Source: CADDYX01 sp045809925 (lineage in GTDB: Bacteria > Verrucomicrobiota > Verrucomicrobiia > Chthoniobacterales > UBA10450). Taken from it: a DNA stretch of 7,020 nucleotides. The stretch covers positions 1-7,020 of the forward strand of contig JBJMWX010000042.1 of assembly GCA_045809925.1 (NCBI GenBank). The letters run 5' to 3'. Made by a program: the position numbers and the translations under genes. Within the stretch, counting starts at the first letter, position 1; each line of letters begins with the position of its first letter. The notes below the pieces were generated by a model. That model had not been told where the DNA came from. It saw only the letters and a program-made list of their open reading frames with translations, and made no database searches. This document shows, in pieces, positions 1-7,020 of the stretch.

Positions 1-975
1 CTTTACGAGGGGTTTTCGCGAGCAAGGCGCCAGCCCGGATCTTTTGGCCTTCCTCAACAATAACGTGTGCGCCCGCCGGAATCGAGTAACTGGCGAACAC
101 TTCTTTTTTCTCGCCCACGATCACAATCTGCGGATGCAGATCTTCCTTGTGCTCGATAATGACCGTGCCCATCAGGCCAGTCGCTTCGTCGACGTCGCGC
201 TTGATCGTGACGCCTGCGATCATGTCCCGGAACTCGATCGTGCCTGATTTGTCGGTCAGAATCGGGACGTTGTACGGGTCCCACTGGACGAATGTTTCGC
301 CCTTCTTGACCGAGGCGCCGTCGGCTTTGGAAACGACCGAGCCGATGACGACATTGTAGCGATCTAGTTCGCGGCCCTCTTCGTTGTGCACGCTGATCGA
401 GCCGTTCTTGTTCAGGACAATCCACGAACCGTCGAGTGCCTGGACCGTGCGCAAGTCGTTGAACCGGATCGTGCCGTCGTTCTTCGCCTTGATGATCGGC
501 TGCTTAAACGTCTGTGAGGCCGTTCCGCCAATGTGGAAGGTTCGCATCGTCAGCTGAGTGCCGGGTTCGCCGATGGACTGCGCGGCAATAATGCCGACGG
601 CTTCGCCGAGCTTGACGAATTGACCGGTGGCCAGATTGCGGCCGTAGCACATGGCGCAAACCCCTCGGCCGCATTCGCAGGTCAGGACGGACCGAATCTT
701 CAGGTTCTCGACGCCGATGCGCTGCAGTTCTGCCGCGATCTTCTCGTCGATCAGCTGGTTCGCCTTGACGAGCTTCTTTTTCTTCTCAACCGGATCGGCA
801 ACCGTCTCACAGCTGACGCGGCCGACGATTCGGGTTGCGAGATCGACCACTTCTTCGTCGCCCTCATAAATTGAGCTGACGGTGATGCCGTTGACGGTTC
901 CGCAATCATCCTCGTTGATAATCACGTCCTGCGACGCGTCCACGAGCTTTCGGGTGAGATAACCGGAGTCGGCGG
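1..975 (-). CDS. rpoC: RNA polymerase beta', continuation of rpoC after the frameshift (3' end outside window)
   Basis: The sequence after 976 continues rpoC in the shifted frame and stays open to the left edge, with no stop in 324 codons. Adding one A to the AAA at 978-976 restores DTALKTADSGYLTRKLVDAS, the canonical bridge helix. With that correction the residues are about 781-1105. The second zinc site is complete: C805 (902-904), C880 (677-679), C887 (656-658) and C890 (647-649). Then comes the first trigger-loop helix, AAQSIGEPGTQLTMRTFHIG (M924 at 545-547, H928 at 533-535, equivalent to E. coli M932 and H936). From about 532 to the edge it encodes an SI3-type insert of the kind found between the two trigger-loop helices of E. 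coli, with VKKGETFVQWDPYNVPILTD as a landmark. The insert is almost complete at base 1. The second trigger-loop helix and roughly 300 C-terminal residues lie outside. It has no start of its own and belongs to rpoC. Confidence 0.95.
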
Positions 976-3315
976 TTTGAGCGCGGTGTCGGCCAGGCCT
1001 TTACGGGCGCCGTGTGTTGAGATGAAGTACTCGAGCACGGTGAGACCTTCGCGGAAGTTCGAGGTGATCGGCCGCTCGATGATTTCGCCACTCGGCTTCG
1101 CCATCAAACCTCGCATGCCGGCGAGCTGACGGACCTGCTGACGATTGCCTCGCGCACCGGAGTCGACCATCAGGTAAACAGGGTTCAGCTCTTTACGCCC
1201 GTCGTTGTGTTCGAGGGTGCGGAACATGACGTTCGAGATCTCGTCGCCGGCGTGCGTCCAGATATCGATGATCTTATTGTAACGCTCGCCGTCCGTGATG
1301 ATGCCTTTGCGGTACTGCTGCTCGACCGTGCGGATCTGCTTGTAGGCATTTTGTAGCTCGATCTCCTTTTCCTTCGGAATGATCATGTCCGAGATACCGA
1401 TCGAAACACCGGCCCGGGTGGCCTCGCGGAAACCGAGTTCCTTCAGTTTGTCCAGGGTCTCAACCGTACCCTGCTGGCCGGAGACCTGGTAGCAACGCCA
1501 GATGATGTCGCTGAGCTGTTTCTTGCCCGCGGCGCGGTTGAAGAATCCGAGGGCGGTCGGCCAAATCTCATTAAAGATTACGCGGCCGGCGGTCGTTTCG
1601 ATCACCTTGTCAGTCGGGTTACCGTAAACCGTTTGCTTGCCGAAATCAGGGTTCCGCAAGCGAATCCGATCATGCGTGTTGACGGCGCGGTTCGCCGTTG
1701 CGAACTCCACTTCTGAGGCATTATCGAACAACGGCTGGTACTGTCCTTCCTTCTTGCCGCGCGGGTTCTGAGTCAGGTAATAACACCCGAGCGTGATGTC
1801 CTGCGAAGGCGTCGTAATCGGCTTACCGCTCGAAGGCGAAAAGATGTTGTTCGGCGCCAGCATGAGCATGCGTGCTTCCATCTGCGCTTCGACTGAGAGC
1901 GGCACATGGACTGCCATTTGGTCGCCGTCGAAGTCTGCGTTGTAGGCGGTGCAGACGAGCGGGTGAATGCGAATCGCTTCGCCTTCAATCAGCAGCGGCT
2001 CAAATGCCTGGATGGAAAGACGGTGCAACGTAGGCGCGCGGTTGAGAAGAACCGGATGGCCCTTTGTCACCTCTTCAAGAATGTCCCAGACCTCCGGCGT
2101 CTGGCGCTCGATCATCTTCTTCGCGCTGCGGACGGTGTGGACGTAGCCCATGTCCTTGAGGCGGCGAATGATGAAGGGCTCGAAAAGCACGAGCGCCATC
2201 TTCTTCGGAAGACCGCACTGATGCAGCTTCAGCTCAGGACCGATGACGATGACGGACCGGCCGGAATAATCGACGCGTTTACCGAGGAGGTTCTGACGGA
2301 ACCGTCCACCCTTGCCCTTGAGCATGTCGCTCAATGACTTCAGCGGACGATTGCCGGCGCCTGTGACGGCGCGGCCGTGACGGCCGTTGTCGAAGAGCGC
2401 GTCGACTGCCTCCTGCAACATGCGTTTCTCGTTCCGGATGATGACATCCGGCGTTTTCAGCTGGAGCAGGTTCTTGAGTCGGTTATTCCGATTGATGACG
2501 CGTCGATAAAGATCGTTCAGGTCAGAGGTTGCGAACCGTCCGCCTTCCAGCGGAACGAGCGGACGCAGGTCCGGCGGGATGACCGGGAGCACGTCGAGAA
2601 CCATCCAGTCGGGACGGGCGTGCGAGTTCATGAAGCCCTGCACAAGCTTGAGGCGCTTGGCCAGCTTCTTGCGGATCTGCTTGCTCTTGGTGTTCCCCAT
2701 CGCCTCTTCCAGCTCTTTGTTGAGCTTGTGGAGGTCGATTTCGGCGAGCAGCCGCTTCACCGCTTCGGCACCCATTCCGGCCGTGAAATCTTCGCCGTAT
2801 TGCTCCTGCGCTTCGCGGTATTCCACCTCGTTGAGGAGCTGTGTCTTCTGCAACGGCGTATTGCCCGGATCGATGACGATGTAGTCCTCGTAATAGATCA
2901 CGCGCTCGAGCTGCCGCGCGCTCATGTCGAGCATGAGCCCGAGCCGCGATGGCATGCATTTGTAGAACCAGATGTGCGAGACCGGCACCGCCAGCTCGAT
3001 ATGCCCCATCCGCTCACGACGGACGCGCGCCAGCGTCACCTCGACACCGCAACGGTCGCAGATCACGCCTTTGTGTTTGATGCGTTTGTATTTCCCGCAC
3101 GAGCACTCCCAGTCCCGCGTCGGACCAAAAATCCGTTCGCAAAAGAGACCGCCCTTCTCCGGCTTAAATGTCCGGTAATTGATCGTCTCGGGGTTCTTAA
3201 CCTCGCCCTTGCTCCAGGAGCGCATCGTGTCACTCGACGCGACGCCAATCGCGACCTGGTCGAAACCGACCGGCCGCTCCTCACCGACTAACTCACGCCA
3301 CGAATGTTCGTTCAT
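922..3315 (-). CDS. rpoC: DNA-directed RNA polymerase subunit beta', N-terminal part as read; prematurely stopped by a frameshift
   Basis: This is the catalytic beta' subunit of RNA polymerase. The ATG at 3315 is fixed by an in-frame TAA directly before it, and its N-terminus matches the usual family length (FDQVAIGVAS aligns with E. coli FDAIKIALAS near residue 17). Visible in order are the N-terminal zinc site (C71, C73, C86, C89), the KNPETINYRTFKPEKGGLFCERIFG segment around 41-64, the lid/rudder region, RVDYSGRSVIVIGPELKLHQ, the Mg-binding NADFDGDQ loop (N459, D461, D463, D465; bases 1918-1941) and the start of the bridge helix with ISTHGARKGLADTALK ending at K780. After K780 (976-978) the frame is wrong: 17 unrelated residues follow, then TGA at 922-924. 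The family normally has about 1400 residues, so this 797-residue product would be non-functional. The true frame resumes in the next entry. No Shine-Dalgarno sequence precedes the ATG. rpoB lies 115 bases upstream on the same strand. Confidence 0.97.
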   Translation of the reverse strand: MNEHSWRELVGEERPVGFDQVAIGVASSDTMRSWSKGEVKNPETINYRTFKPEKGGLFCERIFGPTRDWECSCGKYKRIKHKGVICDRCGVEVTLARVRRERMGHIELAVPVSHIWFYKCMPSRLGLMLDMSARQLERVIYYEDYIVIDPGNTPLQKTQLLNEVEYREAQEQYGEDFTAGMGAEAVKRLLAEIDLHKLNKELEEAMGNTKSKQIRKKLAKRLKLVQGFMNSHARPDWMVLDVLPVIPPDLRPLVPLEGGRFATSDLNDLYRRVINRNNRLKNLLQLKTPDVIIRNEKRMLQEAVDALFDNGRHGRAVTGAGNRPLKSLSDMLKGKGGRFRQNLLGKRVDYSGRSVIVIGPELKLHQCGLPKKMALVLFEPFIIRRLKDMGYVHTVRSAKKMIERQTPEVWDILEEVTKGHPVLLNRAPTLHRLSIQAFEPLLIEGEAIRIHPLVCTAYNADFDGDQMAVHVPLSVEAQMEARMLMLAPNNIFSPSSGKPITTPSQDITLGCYYLTQNPRGKKEGQYQPLFDNASEVEFATANRAVNTHDRIRLRNPDFGKQTVYGNPTDKVIETTAGRVIFNEIWPTALGFFNRAAGKKQLSDIIWRCYQVSGQQGTVETLDKLKELGFREATRAGVSIGISDMIIPKEKEIELQNAYKQIRTVEQQYRKGIITDGERYNKIIDIWTHAGDEISNVMFRTLEHNDGRKELNPVYLMVDSGARGNRQQVRQLAGMRGLMAKPSGEIIERPITSNFREGLTVLEYFISTHGARKGLADTALKPPTPVISPESSWTRRRT
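976..978 (-). other. rpoC: Single-base frameshift in rpoC at an A run
   Basis: The coding strand reads CTC AAA CCG CCG ACT, where conservation demands CTC AAA ACC GCC GAC (L-K-T-A-D). One A is missing from a run that should be AAAA (TTTT on the plus strand, seen as TTT at 976-978). Both sides are highly conserved rpoC, and the reading frame is intact on either side. The site lies inside the bridge helix, so a genuine loss would abolish an essential enzyme. A homopolymer miscall or assembly error is the likeliest cause, though a real mutation in a dead or second copy cannot be excluded. Confidence 0.93.
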
Positions 3316-3420
3316 TTATTTGTAAGACTGCACTTCTGTCATTCCGAACGAGTCGAGGAATCTCCCCTCCCCGGTCCGGTAAATTGTGTTTTCGAAGATG
3401 TCTCGGCTGACGTTCGACAT
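3316..3420 (-). CDS. Possible 34-residue leader peptide between rpoB and rpoC
   Basis: I do not recognise this product. An ATG at 3420 opens 34 codons ending in TAA at 3318-3316, immediately before the rpoC ATG and in the same frame as rpoC. The product begins MSNVSRDIFENTIYRTGE, is hydrophilic, has no signal peptide or membrane segment, and contains no cysteine. It starts 10 bases after the rpoB stop, and a GAGG core lies 4 bases before its ATG. Its second half (RFLDSFGMTE) is the translation of a repeat-like sequence, so that part may be coding only by chance. What is seen is the open frame, the ribosome-site-like sequence and the TAA-ATG junction. What is inferred is that ribosomes ending here could re-initiate on rpoC, which has no ribosome-binding site of its own. 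It could equally be an untranslated spacer with a fortuitous frame. Confidence 0.4.
   Translation of the reverse strand: MSNVSRDIFENTIYRTGEGRFLDSFGMTEVQSYK
3337..3364. repeat. Putative dispersed intergenic repeat with short inverted arms
   Basis: On the plus strand this stretch begins TGTCATTCCGAACGAGTCGA and continues into GGAATCTC. It resembles a short intergenic repeat family of the type GTCATTCCGAGC...GAGGAATCTC that I recall from many soil and environmental bacterial genomes. ATTCC at 3341-3345 is inverted as GGAAT at 3357-3361. An inner CGA/TCG pair could extend an imperfect hairpin. There is only one copy in this window, so the repeat status rests on recall, not on an observed second copy. 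Confidence 0.5.
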
Positions 3421-3430
3421 GACACCTCTG
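3421..3430 (-). promoter_or_regulatory. Shine-Dalgarno-like site after the rpoB stop
   Basis: The ten bases between the rpoB TAA and the ATG at 3420 read CAGAGGTGTC on the coding strand. AGAGGTG is a fair match to the anti-Shine-Dalgarno complement, with the GAGG core 4 bases from the ATG, slightly close. It is the best ribosome-binding candidate near the junction at a usable distance from a start codon. It points to the 34-codon frame, not to the rpoC ATG 105 bases further on. Confidence 0.45.
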
Positions 3431-6400
3431 TTAGGCCGCCGCGCCGTCGAAGACGCTGACAGGCGCATGGCCGCCGACTTTTACGTCCAGGCCTAACGAC
3501 TGCATTTCCTTGATCAGCACGTTGAAAGATTCCGGTGTCCCCGCTTCGAGCGAGTTATCGCCTTTGACGATGGACTCGTAGATCCGGGTGCGCCCCTGCA
3601 CGTCGTCCGACTTCACGGTCAGCAGTTCCTGCAGCGTGTAAGCCGCGCCGTAGGCTTCGAGCGCCCAGACTTCCATCTCACCGAAGCGCTGGCCGCCGTA
3701 CTGCGCCTTACCGCCAAGCGGCTGCTGCGTGACGAGTGAGTAAGGGCCGACCGCACGAGCGTGGATCTTGTCGGCCACGAGGTGACCGAGCTTCATCATG
3801 TAGATGTAGCCAACAACCACTTCCTGATCGAACTGATCACCTGTGCGTCCGTCGAAGAGGCGTGCCTTGCCGTTCTCCTGCACCCAGGTAAAGCCGTCGA
3901 TCTTCTTCGCGTCCTTGAGGTAATTGCGGATCTTTTCCTCCGAAATTCCGTCGAAGACCGGCGTTGCGACGCTGAATCCGAGCGCCTTTGCCGCCACACC
4001 GAGGTGCGTTTCTAGCACCTGGCCAACGTTCATTCGGCTGGGCACGCCGAGCGGGTTGAGCACGATCTCAACCGGCGTTCCGTCGGGCAGGAACGGCATG
4101 TCTTCTTCCGGCACGATTCGCGCCACCACGCCCTTGTTCCCGTGACGACCCGCCATTTTATCGCCGACCGACAGCTTGCGCTTCGAGGCGATGTAGACCT
4201 TGACCTGCTTGATGATGCCGGGATCGATGTCGTCGCCGCTTTCGACGCGATCCATGGAACGCTCGCGCTCGAGCTCGAGCTCGGCGAACTTGTGTTCGTA
4301 GCTCGCGATAATCTCGCGAATCTTGTTCCGGATCGGCGACGGATCGATCTCGATGTGATCGTGCACGAGCGCGAGTTTGCGCAGCAGCGTCTTCGTGATC
4401 TTGCGGTTCGCCGGGATGATGATCTCGCCGGTCTCGGCGTTGACCACGTCGAGCGGGATTTTCTCTCCCAGGAGAATGTTGGAGAGCGAATCGGTCAGCT
4501 GTTCCGTCAGCTCGTCCTTCTTCTTCTTGTAATCCTCAGTGATCGACTTGAGCTGCTTCTTCGTCTCAGTCGGCGTGAGCTTCTCGCGTGACGCTTCATG
4601 GCGCGATGAAACCTTCACGTCCATCACGATGCCGTAAGTGCCCGATGGCACGGTCAGCGATGTGTCTTTAACGTCAGCCGCCTTTTCACCGAAGATCGCG
4701 CGGAGCAGCCGCTCTTCAGGCGCGAGTTCCGTCTCGGATTTCGGAGTGATTTTGCCGACGAGAATATCGCCTGGCTTCACTTCCGCGCCGACGCGAACGA
4801 CGCCGTCTGGTCCGAGGTTCCGCAGCGCCTCTTCCGAAACGTTCGGAATGTCGCGCGTGATTTCCTCCGGGCCGAGCTTGGTGTCACGGGCGCCGATCTC
4901 GAACTCATCGATGTGAATCGAGGTGTAGATATCCTCCTTCACGACCTTCTCCGAGATCATGATGGCGTCTTCAAAGTTGTAGCCGTTCCACGGCATGAAC
5001 GCGACCAGCACGTTGCGGCCGAGCGCGAGTTCGCCGCGGTCGGTGTTCGGGCCGTCGGCAATTACCTGGCCGCGCTTCACGTGCTGTCCCTTGTGGACGA
5101 TCGGCTTCTGGTTGACGCAGGTCCCGGCGTTGGAACGCATGAATTTGCGCAGCTCGTAGACGTGAATGCCCGCGTCCGCGTCCGTCTTCAGCTTCTTCCG
5201 ACCTTCCGGCATGTGGCCGTCCTTCGTGACGACGATCTGCTCCGCCGTCACTGACGCCACGCGTCCAGCCTCCTGCGCGATCAAGACTGCATGGGAATCG
5301 CGCGCGACTTTGCCTTCCAGCCCGGTGCCGACGAGCGGAGCTTCGCTCACGATCAGCGGCACACCCTGGCGCTGCATGTTCGAGCCCATCAAGGCGCGGT
5401 TCGCGTCATCGTGCTCGAGGAACGGAATCAATCCTGCCGCCACCGAAACGAGCTGTTTCGGCGACACATCCATGTAGTGCACCTTCGACGGCTCGACTTC
5501 GAGGAAGTCGCCGCGGTAACGCACGGAAACTTTTTCGCCGGTGAACTTGCCGTGGCCGTCGATAGGCGCGTTCGCCTGCGCGACCAGGAAGTTCTCCTCG
5601 CGATCGCCGGTGAGATAATCCATCTCGTCCATCACGCGGCCGTTCACGACCTTGCGATAGGGCGTTTCGATAAAGCCAAATTCGTTGATTCGCGCAAAGG
5701 TCGACATCGAGCTGATGAGCCCGATGTTCGGACCTTCCGGTGTCTCGATCGGGCAGATGCGCCCGTAGTGTGATGGATGCACGTCCCGCACTTCGAATCC
5801 GGCGCGGTCGCGTGAGAGACCGCCGGGTCCGAGCGCCGAAAGACGACGCTTGTGCGTCAGCTCCGCGAGCGGATTCGTCTGATCCATGAACTGGGAGAGC
5901 TGTGAGCGGCCGAAGAAGTCACGGATCACGGCCGAAAGAGCCTTCGGATTGATCAGCTTCTGCGGCGTCATGCCGTCGACATTGATGTCGAACAGCGTCA
6001 TGCGCTCCTTGACCAGACGCTCGGTCCGCGCGAGACCGACGCGGCACTGATTGGCCAGCAACTCACCAACCGTGCGGACGCGACGGCTGCCAAGATGATC
6101 GATATCGTCGAGCGTACCTTCGCCACGACGGAGATTGATCAGGTACTTGATCGCGGCAATGAAATCCTGGTCGGTAACAATGCGCTCGTTCAGGTCGACG
6201 TTGATCCCGAGTTTCTGATTAATTTTGTAGCGACCGACCCGACCGAGATCGTATTTTTTCGGGTCGAAGAAGAGACGCTTGAGCAATGCCTTGGCGTTCG
6301 CGACCGTCGGCGGATCGCCGGGGCGCAGCTTGCGGTAAATATCCTTCAACGCCTCGTCGGTGTCGTGGGCCGGATCTTTCCGCAGCGCCTTCACGACCGT

Positions 6401-7020
6401 GTCGTCGTTCGAGATGTCGATGATCTTTGCTTCCTTCTGGCCCAGCGCCATGATCTGGCGCACTGTCGCCTGCGTCAGCGGCTCAAACGCGCGCGCGACG
6501 GTGATCTCGCCGTCGAGCACGTCAGCGATCAGCACCTTGGTGGCGAGCTTCTCTTCATCGAGCTTATCGCTGAGCTTCAGCGTCTCGATGTTGTAAAACA
6601 GCTTTACGACTTCCTCGTCGCCGCCGTAGCCGAGCGCGCGAAGGAAGGTGGTGGCGAGAAATTTCCGGCGGCGCTTGCGCCGATCGAGATAAATATAGAG
6701 CAGGTCGGCGGTATCGAATTGCACTTCGATCCAGGAGCCGCGATCCGGAATGATGCGGAAGCTGTAAAGGACCTTGCCATTCAGGTGAATGGACGACTCG
6801 AAGGCGATGCCTGGTGAACGATGAAGTTGCGAAACGACGACTCGTTCGGCGCCGTTGATGACAAATGTGCCCTGCGGCGTCATGAGCGGGATTTCGCCCA
6901 TGTAAACTTTTTCTTCCTTCGTCCCGCGCTCTTCCTTGAGCTGGAAAGTAACGTGGAGCGGCGCGCTGTAGGTTTGGCCTTCGCGCTGCGCCTCGAGCGC
7001 ACTCAGCTTGGGCTCGCCAA
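3431..7020 (-). CDS. rpoB: DNA-directed RNA polymerase subunit beta (5' end outside window)
   Basis: This is the beta subunit of the core RNA polymerase, which forms one side of the active-site cleft. The frame is open from the right edge to a TAA at 3431-3433 and gives 1195 residues. The first Met, at 6901, is internal: upstream codons encode GEPKLSALEAQREGQTYSAP, a conserved beta segment, so the true start lies about 85-90 residues beyond the edge. Window residue 1 is the codon at 7018-7016. Visible motifs in order are the MGEIPLMT...FVINGAERVVVSQLHRSPG region (from residue 40), the rifampicin region SQLSQFMDQTNPL...RRLSALGPGGL (about 372-396), a Lys/Glu-rich SI2-type insert (about 803-945), and KMAGRHGNKG with its two catalytic-centre lysines (954 and 962, equivalent to E. 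coli K1065 and K1073). The C-terminus has QQPLGGKAQYGGQRFGEMEVWALEAYGA, followed by PESFNVLIKEMQSLGLDV and a short Ala-rich tail. No frameshift or key-residue loss is seen. Identification is certain. Confidence 0.99.
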   Translation of the reverse strand, partial: GEPKLSALEAQREGQTYSAPLHVTFQLKEERGTKEEKVYMGEIPLMTPQGTFVINGAERVVVSQLHRSPGIAFESSIHLNGKVLYSFRIIPDRGSWIEVQFDTADLLYIYLDRRKRRRKFLATTFLRALGYGGDEEVVKLFYNIETLKLSDKLDEEKLATKVLIADVLDGEITVARAFEPLTQATVRQIMALGQKEAKIIDISNDDTVVKALRKDPAHDTDEALKDIYRKLRPGDPPTVANAKALLKRLFFDPKKYDLGRVGRYKINQKLGINVDLNERIVTDQDFIAAIKYLINLRRGEGTLDDIDHLGSRRVRTVGELLANQCRVGLARTERLVKERMTLFDINVDGMTPQKLINPKALSAVIRDFFGRSQLSQFMDQTNPLAELTHKRRLSALGPGGLSRDRAGFEVRDVHPSHYGRICPIETPEGPNIGLISSMSTFARINEFGFIETPYRKVVNGRVMDEMDYLTGDREENFLVAQANAPIDGHGKFTGEKVSVRYRGDFLEVEPSKVHYMDVSPKQLVSVAAGLIPFLEHDDANRALMGSNMQRQGVPLIVSEAPLVGTGLEGKVARDSHAVLIAQEAGRVASVTAEQIVVTKDGHMPEGRKKLKTDADAGIHVYELRKFMRSNAGTCVNQKPIVHKGQHVKRGQVIADGPNTDRGELALGRNVLVAFMPWNGYNFEDAIMISEKVVKEDIYTSIHIDEFEIGARDTKLGPEEITRDIPNVSEEALRNLGPDGVVRVGAEVKPGDILVGKITPKSETELAPEERLLRAIFGEKAADVKDTSLTVPSGTYGIVMDVKVSSRHEASREKLTPTETKKQLKSITEDYKKKKDELTEQLTDSLSNILLGEKIPLDVVNAETGEIIIPANRKITKTLLRKLALVHDHIEIDPSPIRNKIREIIASYEHKFAELELERERSMDRVESGDDIDPGIIKQVKVYIASKRKLSVGDKMAGRHGNKGVVARIVPEEDMPFLPDGTPVEIVLNPLGVPSRMNVGQVLETHLGVAAKALGFSVATPVFDGISEEKIRNYLKDAKKIDGFTWVQENGKARLFDGRTGDQFDQEVVVGYIYMMKLGHLVADKIHARAVGPYSLVTQQPLGGKAQYGGQRFGEMEVWALEAYGAAYTLQELLTVKSDDVQGRTRIYESIVKGDNSLEAGTPESFNVLIKEMQSLGLDVKVGGHAPVSVFDGAAA
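5831..5908 (-). other. rpoB: Rifampicin-binding region of rpoB (cluster I)
   Basis: This stretch encodes E. coli-equivalent residues 508-533. The main drug-contacting positions carry sensitive-type residues: Q513, F514, D516, H526, R529, S531 and L533 (E. coli numbering). Differences from E. coli are R508, T518, A522, L524 and L530. From memory, T518, A522, L524 and L530 also occur in B. subtilis and R508 in Thermus. The segment therefore predicts ordinary rifampicin sensitivity at the target level. Confidence 0.85.

Noticed and set aside
54..425. 123-codon minus-strand open frame
   Set aside because: It overlaps the true rpoC frame in another phase. The product is Arg/Gln-rich and unrelated to any family, while the neighbouring phase reads as conserved beta' sequence.
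968..985. Programmed ribosomal frameshift at the rpoC break
   Set aside because: The bases GCTCAAACC do not form an X-XXY-YYZ slippery heptamer in the required phase. I see no internal SD-like stimulator, and programmed shifting in the bridge helix of beta' is not something I know of.
2377..3291. 304-codon open frame on the plus strand, opposite rpoC
   Set aside because: It lies wholly antisense to highly conserved rpoC codons, has no recognisable domain, and long antisense frames are expected in GC-rich genes with biased third positions.
3316..3430. Separate promoter or terminator between rpoB and rpoC
   Set aside because: No convincing -35/-10 pair, and no GC-rich stem followed by a T run on the minus strand. 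The ATTCC/GGAAT arms are short and imperfect.
6095..6817. 240-codon open frame on the plus strand, opposite rpoB
   Set aside because: It is antisense to conserved rpoB sequence, and its composition (rich in V, L, D, R, E) is what reverse-reading of GC-rich codons gives. No motif or ribosome site supports it.
6899..6901. ATG at 6901 as the rpoB start
   Set aside because: The codons upstream to the window edge are in frame and conserved as beta (TYSAPLHVTFQLKEE), so this Met is internal.
1..7020. A novel multi-gene system such as defence, mobile element or biosynthetic cluster
   Set aside because: Everything outside the 115-base gap is rpoB or rpoC. The only unexplained structure is the gap itself and the frameshift.

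Overview
The window holds the rpoB-rpoC region of a bacterial chromosome, with every gene on the minus strand, so transcription runs from high to low coordinates. The sequence is GC-rich. The protein sequences look like a Gram-negative bacterium outside the Proteobacteria. My best guess is Verrucomicrobiota or a relative in the PVC group. This rests on remembered sequence similarity (for example the rpoC stretch GGLFCERIFGPTRDWECSCG), on the Lys-rich beta SI2-type insert and on the SI3-type insert in the beta' trigger loop. It is not a database result.

Layout in the direction of transcription. (1) 7020-3431: rpoB, RNA polymerase beta, open at its 5' end; roughly 85-90 N-terminal residues are missing. 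(2) 3430-3316: a 115-base gap, unusually structured. It contains a Shine-Dalgarno-like sequence, a 34-codon open reading frame whose TAA directly abuts the rpoC ATG, and a short sequence resembling a dispersed intergenic repeat. (3) 3315-1: rpoC, RNA polymerase beta', open at its 3' end and interrupted by a single-base frameshift at 976-978. As written, rpoC breaks into a 797-residue product ending at 922 and an out-of-frame continuation over 975-1. Restoring one A in the coding strand gives about 1105 continuous, well-conserved residues, ending near the end of the trigger-loop insert.

The two genes encode the two catalytic subunits of one enzyme. Beta supplies the rifampicin pocket and the catalytic-centre lysines. 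Beta' supplies the Mg-binding NADFDGD loop, two zinc sites, the bridge helix and the trigger loop. There is no second pathway, mobile element, RNA gene or CRISPR array. Apart from the 115-base gap, the whole window is coding. The points worth a second look are the frameshift inside the bridge helix and the architecture of the rpoB-rpoC junction.
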